Origin: JAKFDI01 sp044508835 | GTDB taxonomy: Bacteria > Pseudomonadota > Gammaproteobacteria > Burkholderiales > Burkholderiaceae_C | NCBI GenBank assembly: GCA_044508835.1 | Contig: JBIQHD010000012.1 | Coordinates: 1-64,000, forward strand | Length of the DNA: 64,000 nucleotides | Direction: 5' to 3' | Shown here: one piece after another, positions 28,118 to 36,042 of the stretch | Layout: the number at the start of each line of letters is the position of its first letter | Position numbering within the stretch: position 1 is the first letter of the stretch | The notes under the pieces: model-generated | Told to the model about the DNA's origin: nothing | Seen by the model: only the letters and a program-made list of their open reading frames with translations | The model's database searches: none | Position numbers and translations under genes: made by a program

Positions 28118-29709
28118 GGCGTGCGCTCCGCCCACTGGGTGGACAACAACTTGCGGTCGATCTTGCCGTTCGGGTTGCGCGGCAGCGGCCCCTGCGCCAC
28201 CTCGACGCCCGCCGGCACCATGTAGGCCGGCATGCGCACGCGGCACTCGGCCAGCAGCGCCGCCACGTCCAGCGTGCCGCCGGCCGGCGCGGTGGCGATC
28301 ACCTGGATCGCCTGCCCGAGCGCCGGGTGGTCCACGCCGAAGGCGACGCACTCGCCCACCAGCCGGGTCGCGTACAGCACCTCCTCGACCTCGGTCGGGC
28401 TGACGCGGTAGCCCGAGGTCTTCATCATCTCGTCGCGCCGTCCGATGAAGTACAGGAAGCCCTCGGCGTCCTGCCGCACCGTGTCGCCCGAGAACACCGC
28501 GATCTCCGGCAGCTGCAGGCCGCCCTCGCGCCCCGGCGCGCCGGGCGGGAGCGGCCGGTAGCGCTCGGCCGTCTTCTCGGCGTCGTTCCAGTAGCCCATG
28601 CCGACCAGCGCGCCGCGATGCACCAGCTCGCCCGGCTCGTCGGGCGCGCAGGGCGTGCCGTCCTCGCGCAGCACCAGGATCTCGGCGTTGGGGATCGCCT
28701 TGCCGATCGAGTCGGGCCGGCGGTCGACCTCCTCCGGCGGCAGGTAGGTCGAGCGGAAGGCCTCGGTCAGCCCGTACATCAGGAACGGCCGGGTGCGCGG
28801 CAGCTGCGCGCGCAGCAGGCCGAGCGTCTCGCGCGGCATGCGCCCGCCGGTGTTGGCGAAGTAGCGCAGCGAGTCCTTCACCGCCTCGGGCCATTCCAGC
28901 TGCGCCAGCTGGATGTACAGCGGCGGCACTGCCGTCAGGCCGGTGACCCGCTCGCGTTCCAGCGCCTTGAGCACGTCGCGCGGCAGCAGGTAGTTGAGCA
29001 GCACCACGCGCGCGCCGGCATGGAAGGCCGTGGTGAGCTGGCTGAAGCCCGCGTCGAACGACAGCGGCAGCGCCGCCAGCAGCGTGTCGCCGGCCGTGTT
29101 TTCGAGGTAGGAGGCCACGCTCTTCGCGCCCGCCACCATGTTGCGATGCGACAGCACCACGCCCTTCGGCCTGCCGGTGCTGCCCGAGGTGTAGAGGATG
29201 GCCGCCATGTCGACGTCGATCACGCGATGGCCCGCGCGCCGCGGCGCCTCGAGCAGATCGCGCCACGGCGTGAGCGGCAGGCCCGGCAGCGCCGCCGCCG
29301 GGGCCGCGCCGTCGCACACCACCACGCCGCGCAGGTCGGGGCAGTGGCCCAGCACCTCCGCCAGCAGCGCCAGCCGCTCCGGCGAGGTGACGAGCATGCG
29401 CACGTTGCAGTCGCGCAGGATGTAGCCCACCTGCTCGGGCTTGAGCAGCGGGTTCAGCGGCACGAACACGCCGCCCGCGGCCGGCGCGCCGAAGCTCGCC
29501 ACCACCGTCTCGAAGCGCTTCTCGAGATAGATGCCGACCCGCTCGCCGCGCTGCAGCCCGAGCGCGAGCAGGCCCGAGGCGAAGCCCTCGACCTGCGCGG
29601 CCAGCGAGGCGTAGTCCAGCGATTCGCGCCCGGCGGTGAGCGCCGGCGCCTGCGGCGCCCGCCGGGCCGCGCGGGTGATCAGTTCAAACAGCAGGGTCGA
29701 TTCGGGCAT
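28114..29709 (-). CDS. AMP-dependent acyl ligase, exosortase A system-associated
   Basis: A 531-residue adenylate-forming ligase with LYTSGSTGRPKGV near residue 170, the A5-type YGLTEAFRSTYLPPEE, the GDTVRQDAEGFLYFIGRRDEM hinge region and the C-terminal catalytic Lys in NPNGKIDRKLL. It matches the exosortase-A-associated ligase group (TIGR03098 type). It probably activates a carboxylic or amino acid and loads it onto the acyl carrier protein encoded divergently 187 bases away. The start MPESTLLFEL is typical; an in-frame ATG at 29751 would add 14 residues. It forms an operon with the decarboxylase and ligase-like gene. Confidence 0.9.
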   Translation of the reverse strand: MPESTLLFELITRAARRAPQAPALTAGRESLDYASLAAQVEGFASGLLALGLQRGERVGIYLEKRFETVVASFGAPAAGGVFVPLNPLLKPEQVGYILRDCNVRMLVTSPERLALLAEVLGHCPDLRGVVVCDGAAPAAALPGLPLTPWRDLLEAPRRAGHRVIDVDMAAILYTSGSTGRPKGVVLSHRNMVAGAKSVASYLENTAGDTLLAALPLSFDAGFSQLTTAFHAGARVVLLNYLLPRDVLKALERERVTGLTAVPPLYIQLAQLEWPEAVKDSLRYFANTGGRMPRETLGLLRAQLPRTRPFLMYGLTEAFRSTYLPPEEVDRRPDSIGKAIPNAEILVLREDGTPCAPDEPGELVHRGALVGMGYWNDAEKTAERYRPLPPGAPGREGGLQLPEIAVFSGDTVRQDAEGFLYFIGRRDEMMKTSGYRVSPTEVEEVLYATRLVGECVAFGVDHPALGQAIQVIATAPAGGTLDVAALLAECRVRMPAYMVPAGVEVAQGPLPRNPNGKIDRKLLSTQWAERTP

Positions 29710-29896
29710 GCGGGCCGGCACCGGGACGGAAGTTGTCAAAAAGTATCCCATGGGGACCCCGGCGACCCCGCGCCCCTCCCCCACGATGGAGGGGGAAGGG
29801 CCGCAAATCGCGGCCTACGTCACGCCCGAGGGTGCCGATTCGCGAGTACCGAAACTAGAATCGCCCGCTCACCAGTTGTCACAACGGGAGGCGGGG
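29710..29896. promoter_or_regulatory. Divergent promoter region between acyl ligase and ACP genes
   Basis: This 187-base spacer must hold promoters for both sides. On the plus side TAGAAT (29856-29861), 36 bases before the ACP start, is a plausible -10. A hairpin-forming stretch at 29773-29800 (CCCCTCCCCC paired with GGGGGAAGGG) resembles dispersed intergenic palindromes. TTGTCACAA at 29877-29885 is a small dyad. I see no convincing sigma-54 site. Confidence 0.45.
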
Positions 29897-30160
29897 ATGG
29901 ATGTCACGAAGGAAGTCGTTCGAGTGCTCGATGAAGTGCTGAGCCTCAACGGACGTGGCGCCTCCTTCACCCGCGAGACCCACCTCCTCGGCGCCATTCC
30001 CGAGTTCGACTCGATGGCCGTGGTGTCGCTCATCACCACCCTCGAAGAGCAGTTCGGCATCCTCATCGACGACGGCGACATCGACGGCGAAACCTTCGCG
30101 ACGGTCGGTGCCCTCGCCGACTTCGTCAGCGGCCAGCTCGGCCGCGCGGCCACTGCCTGA
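29897..30160 (+). CDS. Acyl carrier protein, exosortase A system-associated
   Basis: An 87-residue carrier protein. The phosphopantetheine-accepting Ser39 is in PEFDSMAVVSLI, and the surrounding helical, acidic sequence (TTLEEQFGILIDDGDIDGETFATV) is typical of discrete ACPs. GGGAGG precedes the ATG. It is the first gene of a plus-strand unit with two alpha/beta hydrolases and is divergent from the acyl ligase. It probably carries an acyl or aminoacyl group used to decorate the exopolysaccharide. It is not placed with fatty-acid genes, so a role in normal fatty acid synthesis is unlikely. Confidence 0.9.
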   Translation: MDVTKEVVRVLDEVLSLNGRGASFTRETHLLGAIPEFDSMAVVSLITTLEEQFGILIDDGDIDGETFATVGALADFVSGQLGRAATA

Positions 30161-30206
30161 GCTTTCCGGCGCGGGGCGCAGCGCCCGCCGGCTCTTGCCA
30201 CCTGCC

Positions 30207-31034
30207 GTGAACACGCAAGCCTTCTTCCTTCCCTCCGACGGCCCCGCGGGCGGCCAGCGCTTCTGCCTGTACCACCCGGCCCAGGGCGCGGCGGCGCGCA
30301 GCGCCATCGTCTACGTGCACCCGTTCGCCGAGGAGATGAACAAGTCGCGCCGCATGGCCGCCCTGCAGTCGCGCGTCTTCGCGCAGGCCGGGCACGCGGT
30401 GCTGCAGATCGACCTGCTGGGATGCGGGGACAGCAGCGGCGACTTCGGCGACGCGCGCTGGAGCGACTGGATCGACGACGTCGCCCACGCCGCGCGCTGG
30501 CTCCAGTCGCGCGTGCCGGCGCCGCTGTGGCTGTGGGGGCTGCGGGCAGGCTGCCTGGTGGCCGCCGACGCCGCCCGCCACCTGAAGGAAACGGCCGGCC
30601 TCCTGCTGTGGCAGCCCGCCACGTCCGGCAAGCTGGTCCTGCAGCAGTTCCTGCGCCTCAAGCTGGCGGGCGACATGCTCGGCGGCCAGGCCAAGGGCGC
30701 CATGGACACCTTGCGCGCGCAGCTCGCCGCCGGCCAGTCCGTCGACGTGGCCGGCTATCGCCTGCACGCCGCCCTGGCCTCCAGCCTCGAGGAGGCGTCC
30801 CTCTCACCCGTCGGCCACGTGCACCGGGTCGAATGGATCGAGGTCGCCAGCCGCACGCCGGCATCGCTCGCGCCCGCATCGGCGGCAAAGCTCGAACAGT
30901 GGAAGGAAGCCGGCTGCGCCATCCGCAGCCAGGCCGTGAACGGCCCGGGCTTCTGGCAGACCACCGAGATCGAGGACGCGCCGGCGCTGCTCGATGCGAG
31001 CCTCGCCGCACTCGAACAGACGGTGGCCGCATGA
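30207..31034 (+). CDS. Alpha/beta hydrolase, exosortase A system-associated, type 2
   Basis: A 275-residue alpha/beta-hydrolase-fold protein of the exosortase A-associated hydrolase 2 group (TIGR03101 type). The fold is shown by AIVYVHPFAEEMNKSRR, VLQIDLLGCGDSSGD and the nucleophile elbow region LWLWGLRAG. At the elbow the residue where Ser normally stands is Arg113, and I see no obvious catalytic His near the C-terminus. It may therefore be a non-catalytic partner or use a different mechanism. The GTG start at 30207 gives the family N-terminus; no strong ribosome-binding site is visible. Its stop overlaps the next hydrolase start (ATGA). Confidence 0.85.
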   Translation: MNTQAFFLPSDGPAGGQRFCLYHPAQGAAARSAIVYVHPFAEEMNKSRRMAALQSRVFAQAGHAVLQIDLLGCGDSSGDFGDARWSDWIDDVAHAARWLQSRVPAPLWLWGLRAGCLVAADAARHLKETAGLLLWQPATSGKLVLQQFLRLKLAGDMLGGQAKGAMDTLRAQLAAGQSVDVAGYRLHAALASSLEEASLSPVGHVHRVEWIEVASRTPASLAPASAAKLEQWKEAGCAIRSQAVNGPGFWQTTEIEDAPALLDASLAALEQTVAA

Positions 31035-31909
31035 ACCCCCCGGCCGTCGAGGAAGCGCTCATGTTCGATTGCCGCGGCGAGCGGCTGGTCGGCATTCTTC
31101 ATCCCGCGGCGGACGCCGACACCGCGGTGCTCGTGATCGTCGGCGGCCCGCAGTACCGGGCGGGCAGCCACCGGCAGTTCGTCCAGCTCGCCCGCACGCT
31201 GGCCGGCGCCGGCTACGCGGTGATGCGCTTCGACTACCGCGGCATGGGCGACAGCGCGGGCGACCTGCGCAACTTCGAGCACGTCGGCGACGACATCGCC
31301 GCGGCCATCGACGCGCTGCAGCAGCGCCTGCCCCACGTCCGGCACGTGGTGCTGTGGGGCTTGTGCGACGGCGCATCGGCCGCGCTCATGTACTGCGACG
31401 ACAGGCGCGATCCGCGGGTGCGCGGCATCTGCGCCCTCAACCCCTGGGTGCGCTCGGACGCGACGCTCGCCTCCACGCAGCTGAAGCACTACTACACCCG
31501 GCGCCTCGCATCCGCCGAGTTCTGGGCCAAGCTGCTGCGGGGACGGGTGGCCTTCGGCGCGTTGAAGGAACTGGCCGGAAAGATCCGCGCCGCGGCCGGC
31601 ACACCGGGCGCTCCGGCCCATGCCGGCGACGCGCCGCCGGCCGACTTTCGCCAAAGCATGGCCCGAGGCTGGGAGCGCGTGGGCGGGCGCGTCCTGCTGA
31701 TCCTGAGCGGCAACGACTACACCGCGAAGGAGTTCGTCGAGCACGCCGGCGCCGACAAGACATGGCGGACGCTGCTTGGGCGTCCGCACATGCGCCGGCA
31801 TACGGTGGCAGCCGCCGATCACACCTTCTCGGACGAAGCCTCGCGACTGGCTGCAGAACGGTTGACGATCGAGTGGCTGCGGGATCAACGCTTCGCAATA
31901 GGAAGCTGA
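31031..31909 (+). CDS. Alpha/beta hydrolase, exosortase A system-associated, type 1
   Basis: A 292-residue alpha/beta hydrolase of the exosortase A-associated hydrolase 1 group (TIGR03100 type). The elbow reads LWGLCDGAS, placing Cys112 where serine hydrolases have Ser. A likely acid is the Asp in LSGNDYTAKEF and the catalytic His is in AAADHTFSD. A Cys nucleophile could suit a thioesterase or acyltransferase acting on the ACP-bound group (inference). It overlaps hydrolase 2 and ends the ACP unit, four bases before the TPR gene. Confidence 0.87.
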   Translation: MNPPAVEEALMFDCRGERLVGILHPAADADTAVLVIVGGPQYRAGSHRQFVQLARTLAGAGYAVMRFDYRGMGDSAGDLRNFEHVGDDIAAAIDALQQRLPHVRHVVLWGLCDGASAALMYCDDRRDPRVRGICALNPWVRSDATLASTQLKHYYTRRLASAEFWAKLLRGRVAFGALKELAGKIRAAAGTPGAPAHAGDAPPADFRQSMARGWERVGGRVLLILSGNDYTAKEFVEHAGADKTWRTLLGRPHMRRHTVAAADHTFSDEASRLAAERLTIEWLRDQRFAIGS

Positions 31910-31912
31910 TAC

Positions 31913-32671
31913 ATGATGTTCCGGCAGGCTAAGTCAGTCGCTTCGAACAGGGAGCGCGTCACAGAAAAACAATTCCGTGGGATCGTAGCCACGCTTGCGG
32001 CACTCGCTTTGTGCTGTGTATCTAGTGCCTTCGCACAACCGGAGATGGAGGTCTGCGGATCACTTGCGAATGGGTTCGGCCCTTACGACTATCGTACCGA
32101 ACGTGGGCAGCCGCTGCGGCTTGTCGAAGGGGCACACTTCACACCGCCAGTTGAAGCTCTGGTTAGAGGCCATCGTGGCTACTTGGGTGGAGACATTGAC
32201 TACACGCTACGAGCGTTCCCAAACCATCACCGCGCTCTCGTGGCAATGATGCGCCTGGCAGAACGGACAATGTTGCCGCAACCGCCCCACGCTCGCTATT
32301 CCATCGAATGCTATTTCGTACGAGCTATCCGCTTTCAGCCCGACGACACCATCGTGCGTATGTTGTACGCCACCTTCTTGCAGAAACAAGGCCGCGACAA
32401 GGAAGCGAACGAACAATTACGCCAAGCCGCTATAGACGCGAAAGAAGACGCCTTCACTCACTACAACATCGGCCTTGTCTATTTCGACGGCAAGAACTAC
32501 GAAGAAGCGCTGAGCCAGGCACATCGGGCCTACGCCCTGGGATTTCCACGAACCGAGCTCAAGGAACGCCTGCAGGCCGTCGGCCATTGGCGGGAGCCGC
32601 AGCTCAGCCCGGCAGAGCCGGCAGCCAGTGCGCCGTCGACCGCTGCCAGCGCCAGCGCCGCGCTGCGCTAA
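31913..32671 (+). CDS. Exported TPR-like hypothetical protein
   Basis: A 252-residue protein. A signal peptide reaches about residue 42 (IVATLAALALCCVSSAFA) and is followed by two or three TPR-like helix pairs (DTIVRMLYATFLQKQGRDKEANEQLRQAA; FTHYNIGLVYFDGKNYEEALSQAHRAYALG). An Ala/Ser/Pro tail ends the protein. It also holds several Cys residues. Base composition is visibly less GC-rich than both flanks, suggesting acquisition. Similar small periplasmic TPR proteins occur in exopolysaccharide loci, where they may assist assembly. I do not recognise a specific family, and the function is unknown. Confidence 0.8.
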   Translation: MMFRQAKSVASNRERVTEKQFRGIVATLAALALCCVSSAFAQPEMEVCGSLANGFGPYDYRTERGQPLRLVEGAHFTPPVEALVRGHRGYLGGDIDYTLRAFPNHHRALVAMMRLAERTMLPQPPHARYSIECYFVRAIRFQPDDTIVRMLYATFLQKQGRDKEANEQLRQAAIDAKEDAFTHYNIGLVYFDGKNYEEALSQAHRAYALGFPRTELKERLQAVGHWREPQLSPAEPAASAPSTAASASAALR

Positions 32672-32688
32672 AGCCTGGGAGCAGACGC

Positions 32689-33885
32689 TTGGTCAGCCCC
32701 TCCACCACGACGCATCGCGCTCTGTTTCCGCGCGCTCCGGTACTCGATTGGTCGAGTTTCAAGAACTTCACGCCGCTTCACAGCACATGCATCGACGACG
32801 CGCGCAGCAAAGTCTTCACCACCAGCGGCCGCGCGGCGCTGTACCAGGCCCTTCTCCAACTGCGGCTTCCGCCGGGCAGCCCGATCCTCGTGCCGACCTA
32901 TCACTGCCCGACGATGGTGGCGCCGATCGTGCGGGCGGGCCTCACGCCCGTCTTCTTCGGCATCCGGGCCGACGGGCTGCCGGATCTCGAGGCCGTGGCG
33001 CCGCAAATCGCACGTGAAGCCCGGGGCATCATCGTCGCGCACTATTTCGGGCTCGGCCGCTCGCTGGCCGACGTGCGCCAATGGTGCGACCGGCATGGCG
33101 TGGCGCTGATCGAAGACTGCGCACACTGCTTCTTCGGCGAGGCGGGCGAACGCCCTGTCGGCCACTGGGGCGACTTCGCGACCGCCAGCCTGTCCAAGTT
33201 CTTTCCCGTTCCGGAGGCGGGCGTGCTGGCATCCTCCAGCCGCTCGATCGCACCACTCGACCTTCGGGCACCCAGCCTGAAGGCGCAGGTGAAGGGGTGG
33301 GCTGACGTGCTGGAGGTCTCCGTCGAGCACAACCGTCTCGGCGGCATCAAGCATGTGCTGGGACCGCTGTTCGGATTGAAGAAGCGCCGCGCGGCGGCCG
33401 CCGCCGGGTCGCCCTCAGCGCCGAATGTCGTGAACGCCGAAGAGGCCATGATGGCATCGTGCGACATGGGCCGCGTCGCCGATGCGCCGCTTGCCGTCTC
33501 GCTGCTGCTCAATCGTGTGCTGCCGCGCGGGCACATCGCCGCACGACGGCGCGAGAACTTCGCCCGCTACGCCCGGCACTTTGCGAACGTCGCCGGAGCG
33601 CGGCCCGTGTTCGCGGCGGCGACCTCCGCGGCGGCGCCCTATGTTTTCCCGTTGTGGGTCGACGATGCCGAACGCGTTTACGCCATGGCGCGCGCCCAGC
33701 GGCTTCCAATCTTCCGCTGGGATCGGATCTGGCCGGGTACGCCCGTGCTCGCGCACGACCACGGTCCTCTGTGGAGCCACCATGTGCTGCAGTTGCTCTG
33801 TCACCAGGACCTGAGCGCCGTCGATGTCGACTGCACTGCCACCGCGTTGCTGGACGCGCTGCGGATTCAAGAGAACCACGAATGA
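32689..33885 (+). CDS. DegT/DnrJ/EryC1-family aminotransferase
   Basis: A 398-residue PLP enzyme of the sugar aminotransferase (DegT/DnrJ/EryC1/StrS) fold, with FTTSGRAALYQALLQL at the N-terminus, VALIEDCAHCFFGE holding the PLP-binding Asp, and ASLSKFFPVPEAGVL with the Schiff-base Lys. It would transfer an amino group to a keto-sugar nucleotide used for the polysaccharide. The start is taken as TTG because GGGAG lies at the right distance and no ATG or GTG fits. It overlaps the following GNAT gene (ATGA). Other members act as sugar dehydratases, so the exact reaction is uncertain. Confidence 0.82.
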   Translation: MVSPSTTTHRALFPRAPVLDWSSFKNFTPLHSTCIDDARSKVFTTSGRAALYQALLQLRLPPGSPILVPTYHCPTMVAPIVRAGLTPVFFGIRADGLPDLEAVAPQIAREARGIIVAHYFGLGRSLADVRQWCDRHGVALIEDCAHCFFGEAGERPVGHWGDFATASLSKFFPVPEAGVLASSSRSIAPLDLRAPSLKAQVKGWADVLEVSVEHNRLGGIKHVLGPLFGLKKRRAAAAAGSPSAPNVVNAEEAMMASCDMGRVADAPLAVSLLLNRVLPRGHIAARRRENFARYARHFANVAGARPVFAAATSAAAPYVFPLWVDDAERVYAMARAQRLPIFRWDRIWPGTPVLAHDHGPLWSHHVLQLLCHQDLSAVDVDCTATALLDALRIQENHE

Positions 33886-35000
33886 CCGACTCTGCCGAGG
33901 CCGCACTGCCTCTCTCGAGCGCCATGCCGCGCCTGCGCTGGCAGAACGTAGCGGCGAGCACCCTTCGCCATGACACGGAGTTGTCGCTTCAATGGGATCG
34001 ACTCAACGCACAGCGGGGCGACCTTCCCTTTCTTGGCGCCGAAGCCCTGGGCATTGCACTCGAAATACTCGGCGACGGCCGTGAGCGGCTGTTCGTCGGC
34101 CGCCGAGACGATGCGGTGGCGGCGATGCTGCTGCTCGTGCCGGAGGGCTCGCTGCGCTGGCGGACCTTCCAGCCCTCGCAGATTCCCCTCGGCGCCTGGG
34201 TGGCGGAGCTCGACCTGAGCGCCGACGACGTGGCGCGCAGCCTCGTCAAGGGGGCGCTCGGCCTGTGCCTCGCCGTGTCCATCACCCAGATCGATCCACT
34301 GTTCGCGGCTCGGGGCCTAGACACCCCCACCTGCACGCATGTCGACTACATCGACACCGGCTGGGTCGAGCTCGAGGGCAGCTTCGAGCAGTACTGGGCC
34401 GCGCGCGGCAAGAACCTGCGGCAGAACATGCGCAAGCAGCGCAACAAGCTGGCAGCGGAAGGCACGGTCACGTCGATGCGGGTCTGGACGCAGCCCGAGC
34501 AGATGGCACCCGCGCTCGCACGCTACGGAGCGCTCGAAAGCGCCGGCTGGAAGGCCGCCCAGGGGACGGCCATTGACGCCGACAACGATCAGGGGCGCTT
34601 CTATCGCGCGTTGTTCGAGAGCGCTGCGCGCCGCGGCGAAGCCGTCGTGTACGAGTACCTCTTCGACGACCGCAGCGTCGCCGTCAACCTGTGCCTGATG
34701 CGCAATGGGGTACTGGTCGTGCTCAAGACCACCTACGACGAATCCATCAAGCTCTTTTCACCGGCCTTCCTGTTGCGGGAAGAAGAACTGCAGACGATGT
34801 TTGCCGAAGGCTCGATCCAGCGCATCGAGTACTACGGCCGGCTGATGGACTGGCACACCAAGCTGACCGACAACAAGCGCACGCTGTATCACCTCACCGC
34901 TTACCGCTGGCCCGTCGTCAAGCGCCTGGCCGCCCTGCGCGCCAAGGCCCGCAACCCTGCCACCAATGCCCAGGAAGCCGATTCCGTTGCTCGCGGCTGA
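33882..35000 (+). CDS. GNAT/FemAB-like (CelD/BcsL-type) acyltransferase
   Basis: A 372-residue protein of the Acetyltransf_6 (CelD/BcsL) type. Its conserved core includes FEQYWAARGKNLRQNMRKQRNKL, ALESAGWKAAQGTA and the C-terminal IEYYGRLMDWHTKLTDNKRTLYHLTAYRW. Such proteins acylate sugars or participate in exopolysaccharide synthesis. It starts within the stop of the aminotransferase gene, so it may acylate the amino group that enzyme introduces (inference). GC content is normal. A distant relative is the FemAB-like protein at 61131. Confidence 0.8.
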   Translation: MTDSAEAALPLSSAMPRLRWQNVAASTLRHDTELSLQWDRLNAQRGDLPFLGAEALGIALEILGDGRERLFVGRRDDAVAAMLLLVPEGSLRWRTFQPSQIPLGAWVAELDLSADDVARSLVKGALGLCLAVSITQIDPLFAARGLDTPTCTHVDYIDTGWVELEGSFEQYWAARGKNLRQNMRKQRNKLAAEGTVTSMRVWTQPEQMAPALARYGALESAGWKAAQGTAIDADNDQGRFYRALFESAARRGEAVVYEYLFDDRSVAVNLCLMRNGVLVVLKTTYDESIKLFSPAFLLREEELQTMFAEGSIQRIEYYGRLMDWHTKLTDNKRTLYHLTAYRWPVVKRLAALRAKARNPATNAQEADSVARG

Positions 35001-35022
35001 AGCCGCCAGAAGGGATACGACC

Positions 35023-36042
35023 ATGAACAACGCCCAGGCAACGCTTCCCATGACGACCACGACGAACACCGGCGCCGAAGCCCCTTCCCTCGCCTGGGCG
35101 CGCGAGGTGCTGCGCATCGAGGCCGATGCCATCCTCGGGCTCATGGGTCGCCTCGGCTGCCCGTTCGTCGAGAGCGTGGACATTCTCCTGGCCTGCCGAG
35201 GTCGTGTCGTGGTGAGCGGCATCGGGAAATCGGGGCACGTGGCACGCAAGATCGCCGCAACGATGGCCAGCACGGGCACGCCCGCTTTCTTCGTGCATCC
35301 CGCCGAGGCAAGCCACGGCGACCTCGGGATGATCACACCGCAGGACGTGGTGATCGCGCTGTCGTACTCGGGCGAGAGCGCAGAGCTCGTGGCAATCGTT
35401 CCCCTGCTCAAGCGCCAGGGCACCCGGCTCATCGCCATCACCGGCGCACCGGGCTCGTCGCTCGCTCGCCATGCCGACGTTCACCTCGATTCGGGTGTGG
35501 AACGCGAGGCCTGTCCCCTGGGCCTCGCGCCGACCGCCAGCACGACGGCGGCTCTGGCCCTGGGCGATGCCCTGGCCGTGGCACTGCTGCGCGCACGAGG
35601 CTTCAGCGCCGACGACTTCGCGCGATCGCACCCTGGTGGCAAGCTGGGGCGGCGCCTCCTGCTGCAGGTGCGCGACATCATGCATGCCGGCGATCGCCTG
35701 CCGAGCGTGGAACTCGGCAGCAGCCTCGTCGCCGCACTCCTCGAAATGAGCGACAAGGGGCTCGGCATGACGGCCGTCGTCGATGCCGGAGGGCAGGTGC
35801 TGGGCGTGTTCACCGACGGTGACCTGCGACGTGCCATCGCTCGCGGCATCGATCTCAACAACGCACGGATCGACGACGTGATGCACCGCTCGCCGCGCAC
35901 GACGCGAGCAAACCTGCTCGCGGCCGAAGCCCTGCGACAGATGGAGGATGCGCGAATCAACGGGCTGCTCGTGCTCGACGAGAGCGGGCAGCTGGTCGGC
36001 GCACTCAACATGCACGATCTGCTCAAGGCCGGCGTGGTGTGA
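35023..36042 (+). CDS. kpsF: Arabinose-5-phosphate isomerase (KdsD/KpsF family)
   Basis: A 339-residue enzyme with an N-terminal SIS domain (VVVSGIGKSGHVARKIAATMASTGTPAFFVHP, then SYSGESAELV) and two C-terminal CBS domains (VRDIMHAGDRLP; IDDVMHRSPRTTRANLLAAEALRQM). It interconverts ribulose-5-phosphate and arabinose-5-phosphate, the precursor of Kdo. A copy within a polysaccharide cassette usually signals a Kdo-type sugar in the glycan (capsule KpsF) rather than general lipid A core synthesis. AGAAGGG before the ATG supports the start. The next gene is Kdo-transferase-like and overlaps it. Confidence 0.93.
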   Translation: MNNAQATLPMTTTTNTGAEAPSLAWAREVLRIEADAILGLMGRLGCPFVESVDILLACRGRVVVSGIGKSGHVARKIAATMASTGTPAFFVHPAEASHGDLGMITPQDVVIALSYSGESAELVAIVPLLKRQGTRLIAITGAPGSSLARHADVHLDSGVEREACPLGLAPTASTTAALALGDALAVALLRARGFSADDFARSHPGGKLGRRLLLQVRDIMHAGDRLPSVELGSSLVAALLEMSDKGLGMTAVVDAGGQVLGVFTDGDLRRAIARGIDLNNARIDDVMHRSPRTTRANLLAAEALRQMEDARINGLLVLDESGQLVGALNMHDLLKAGVV

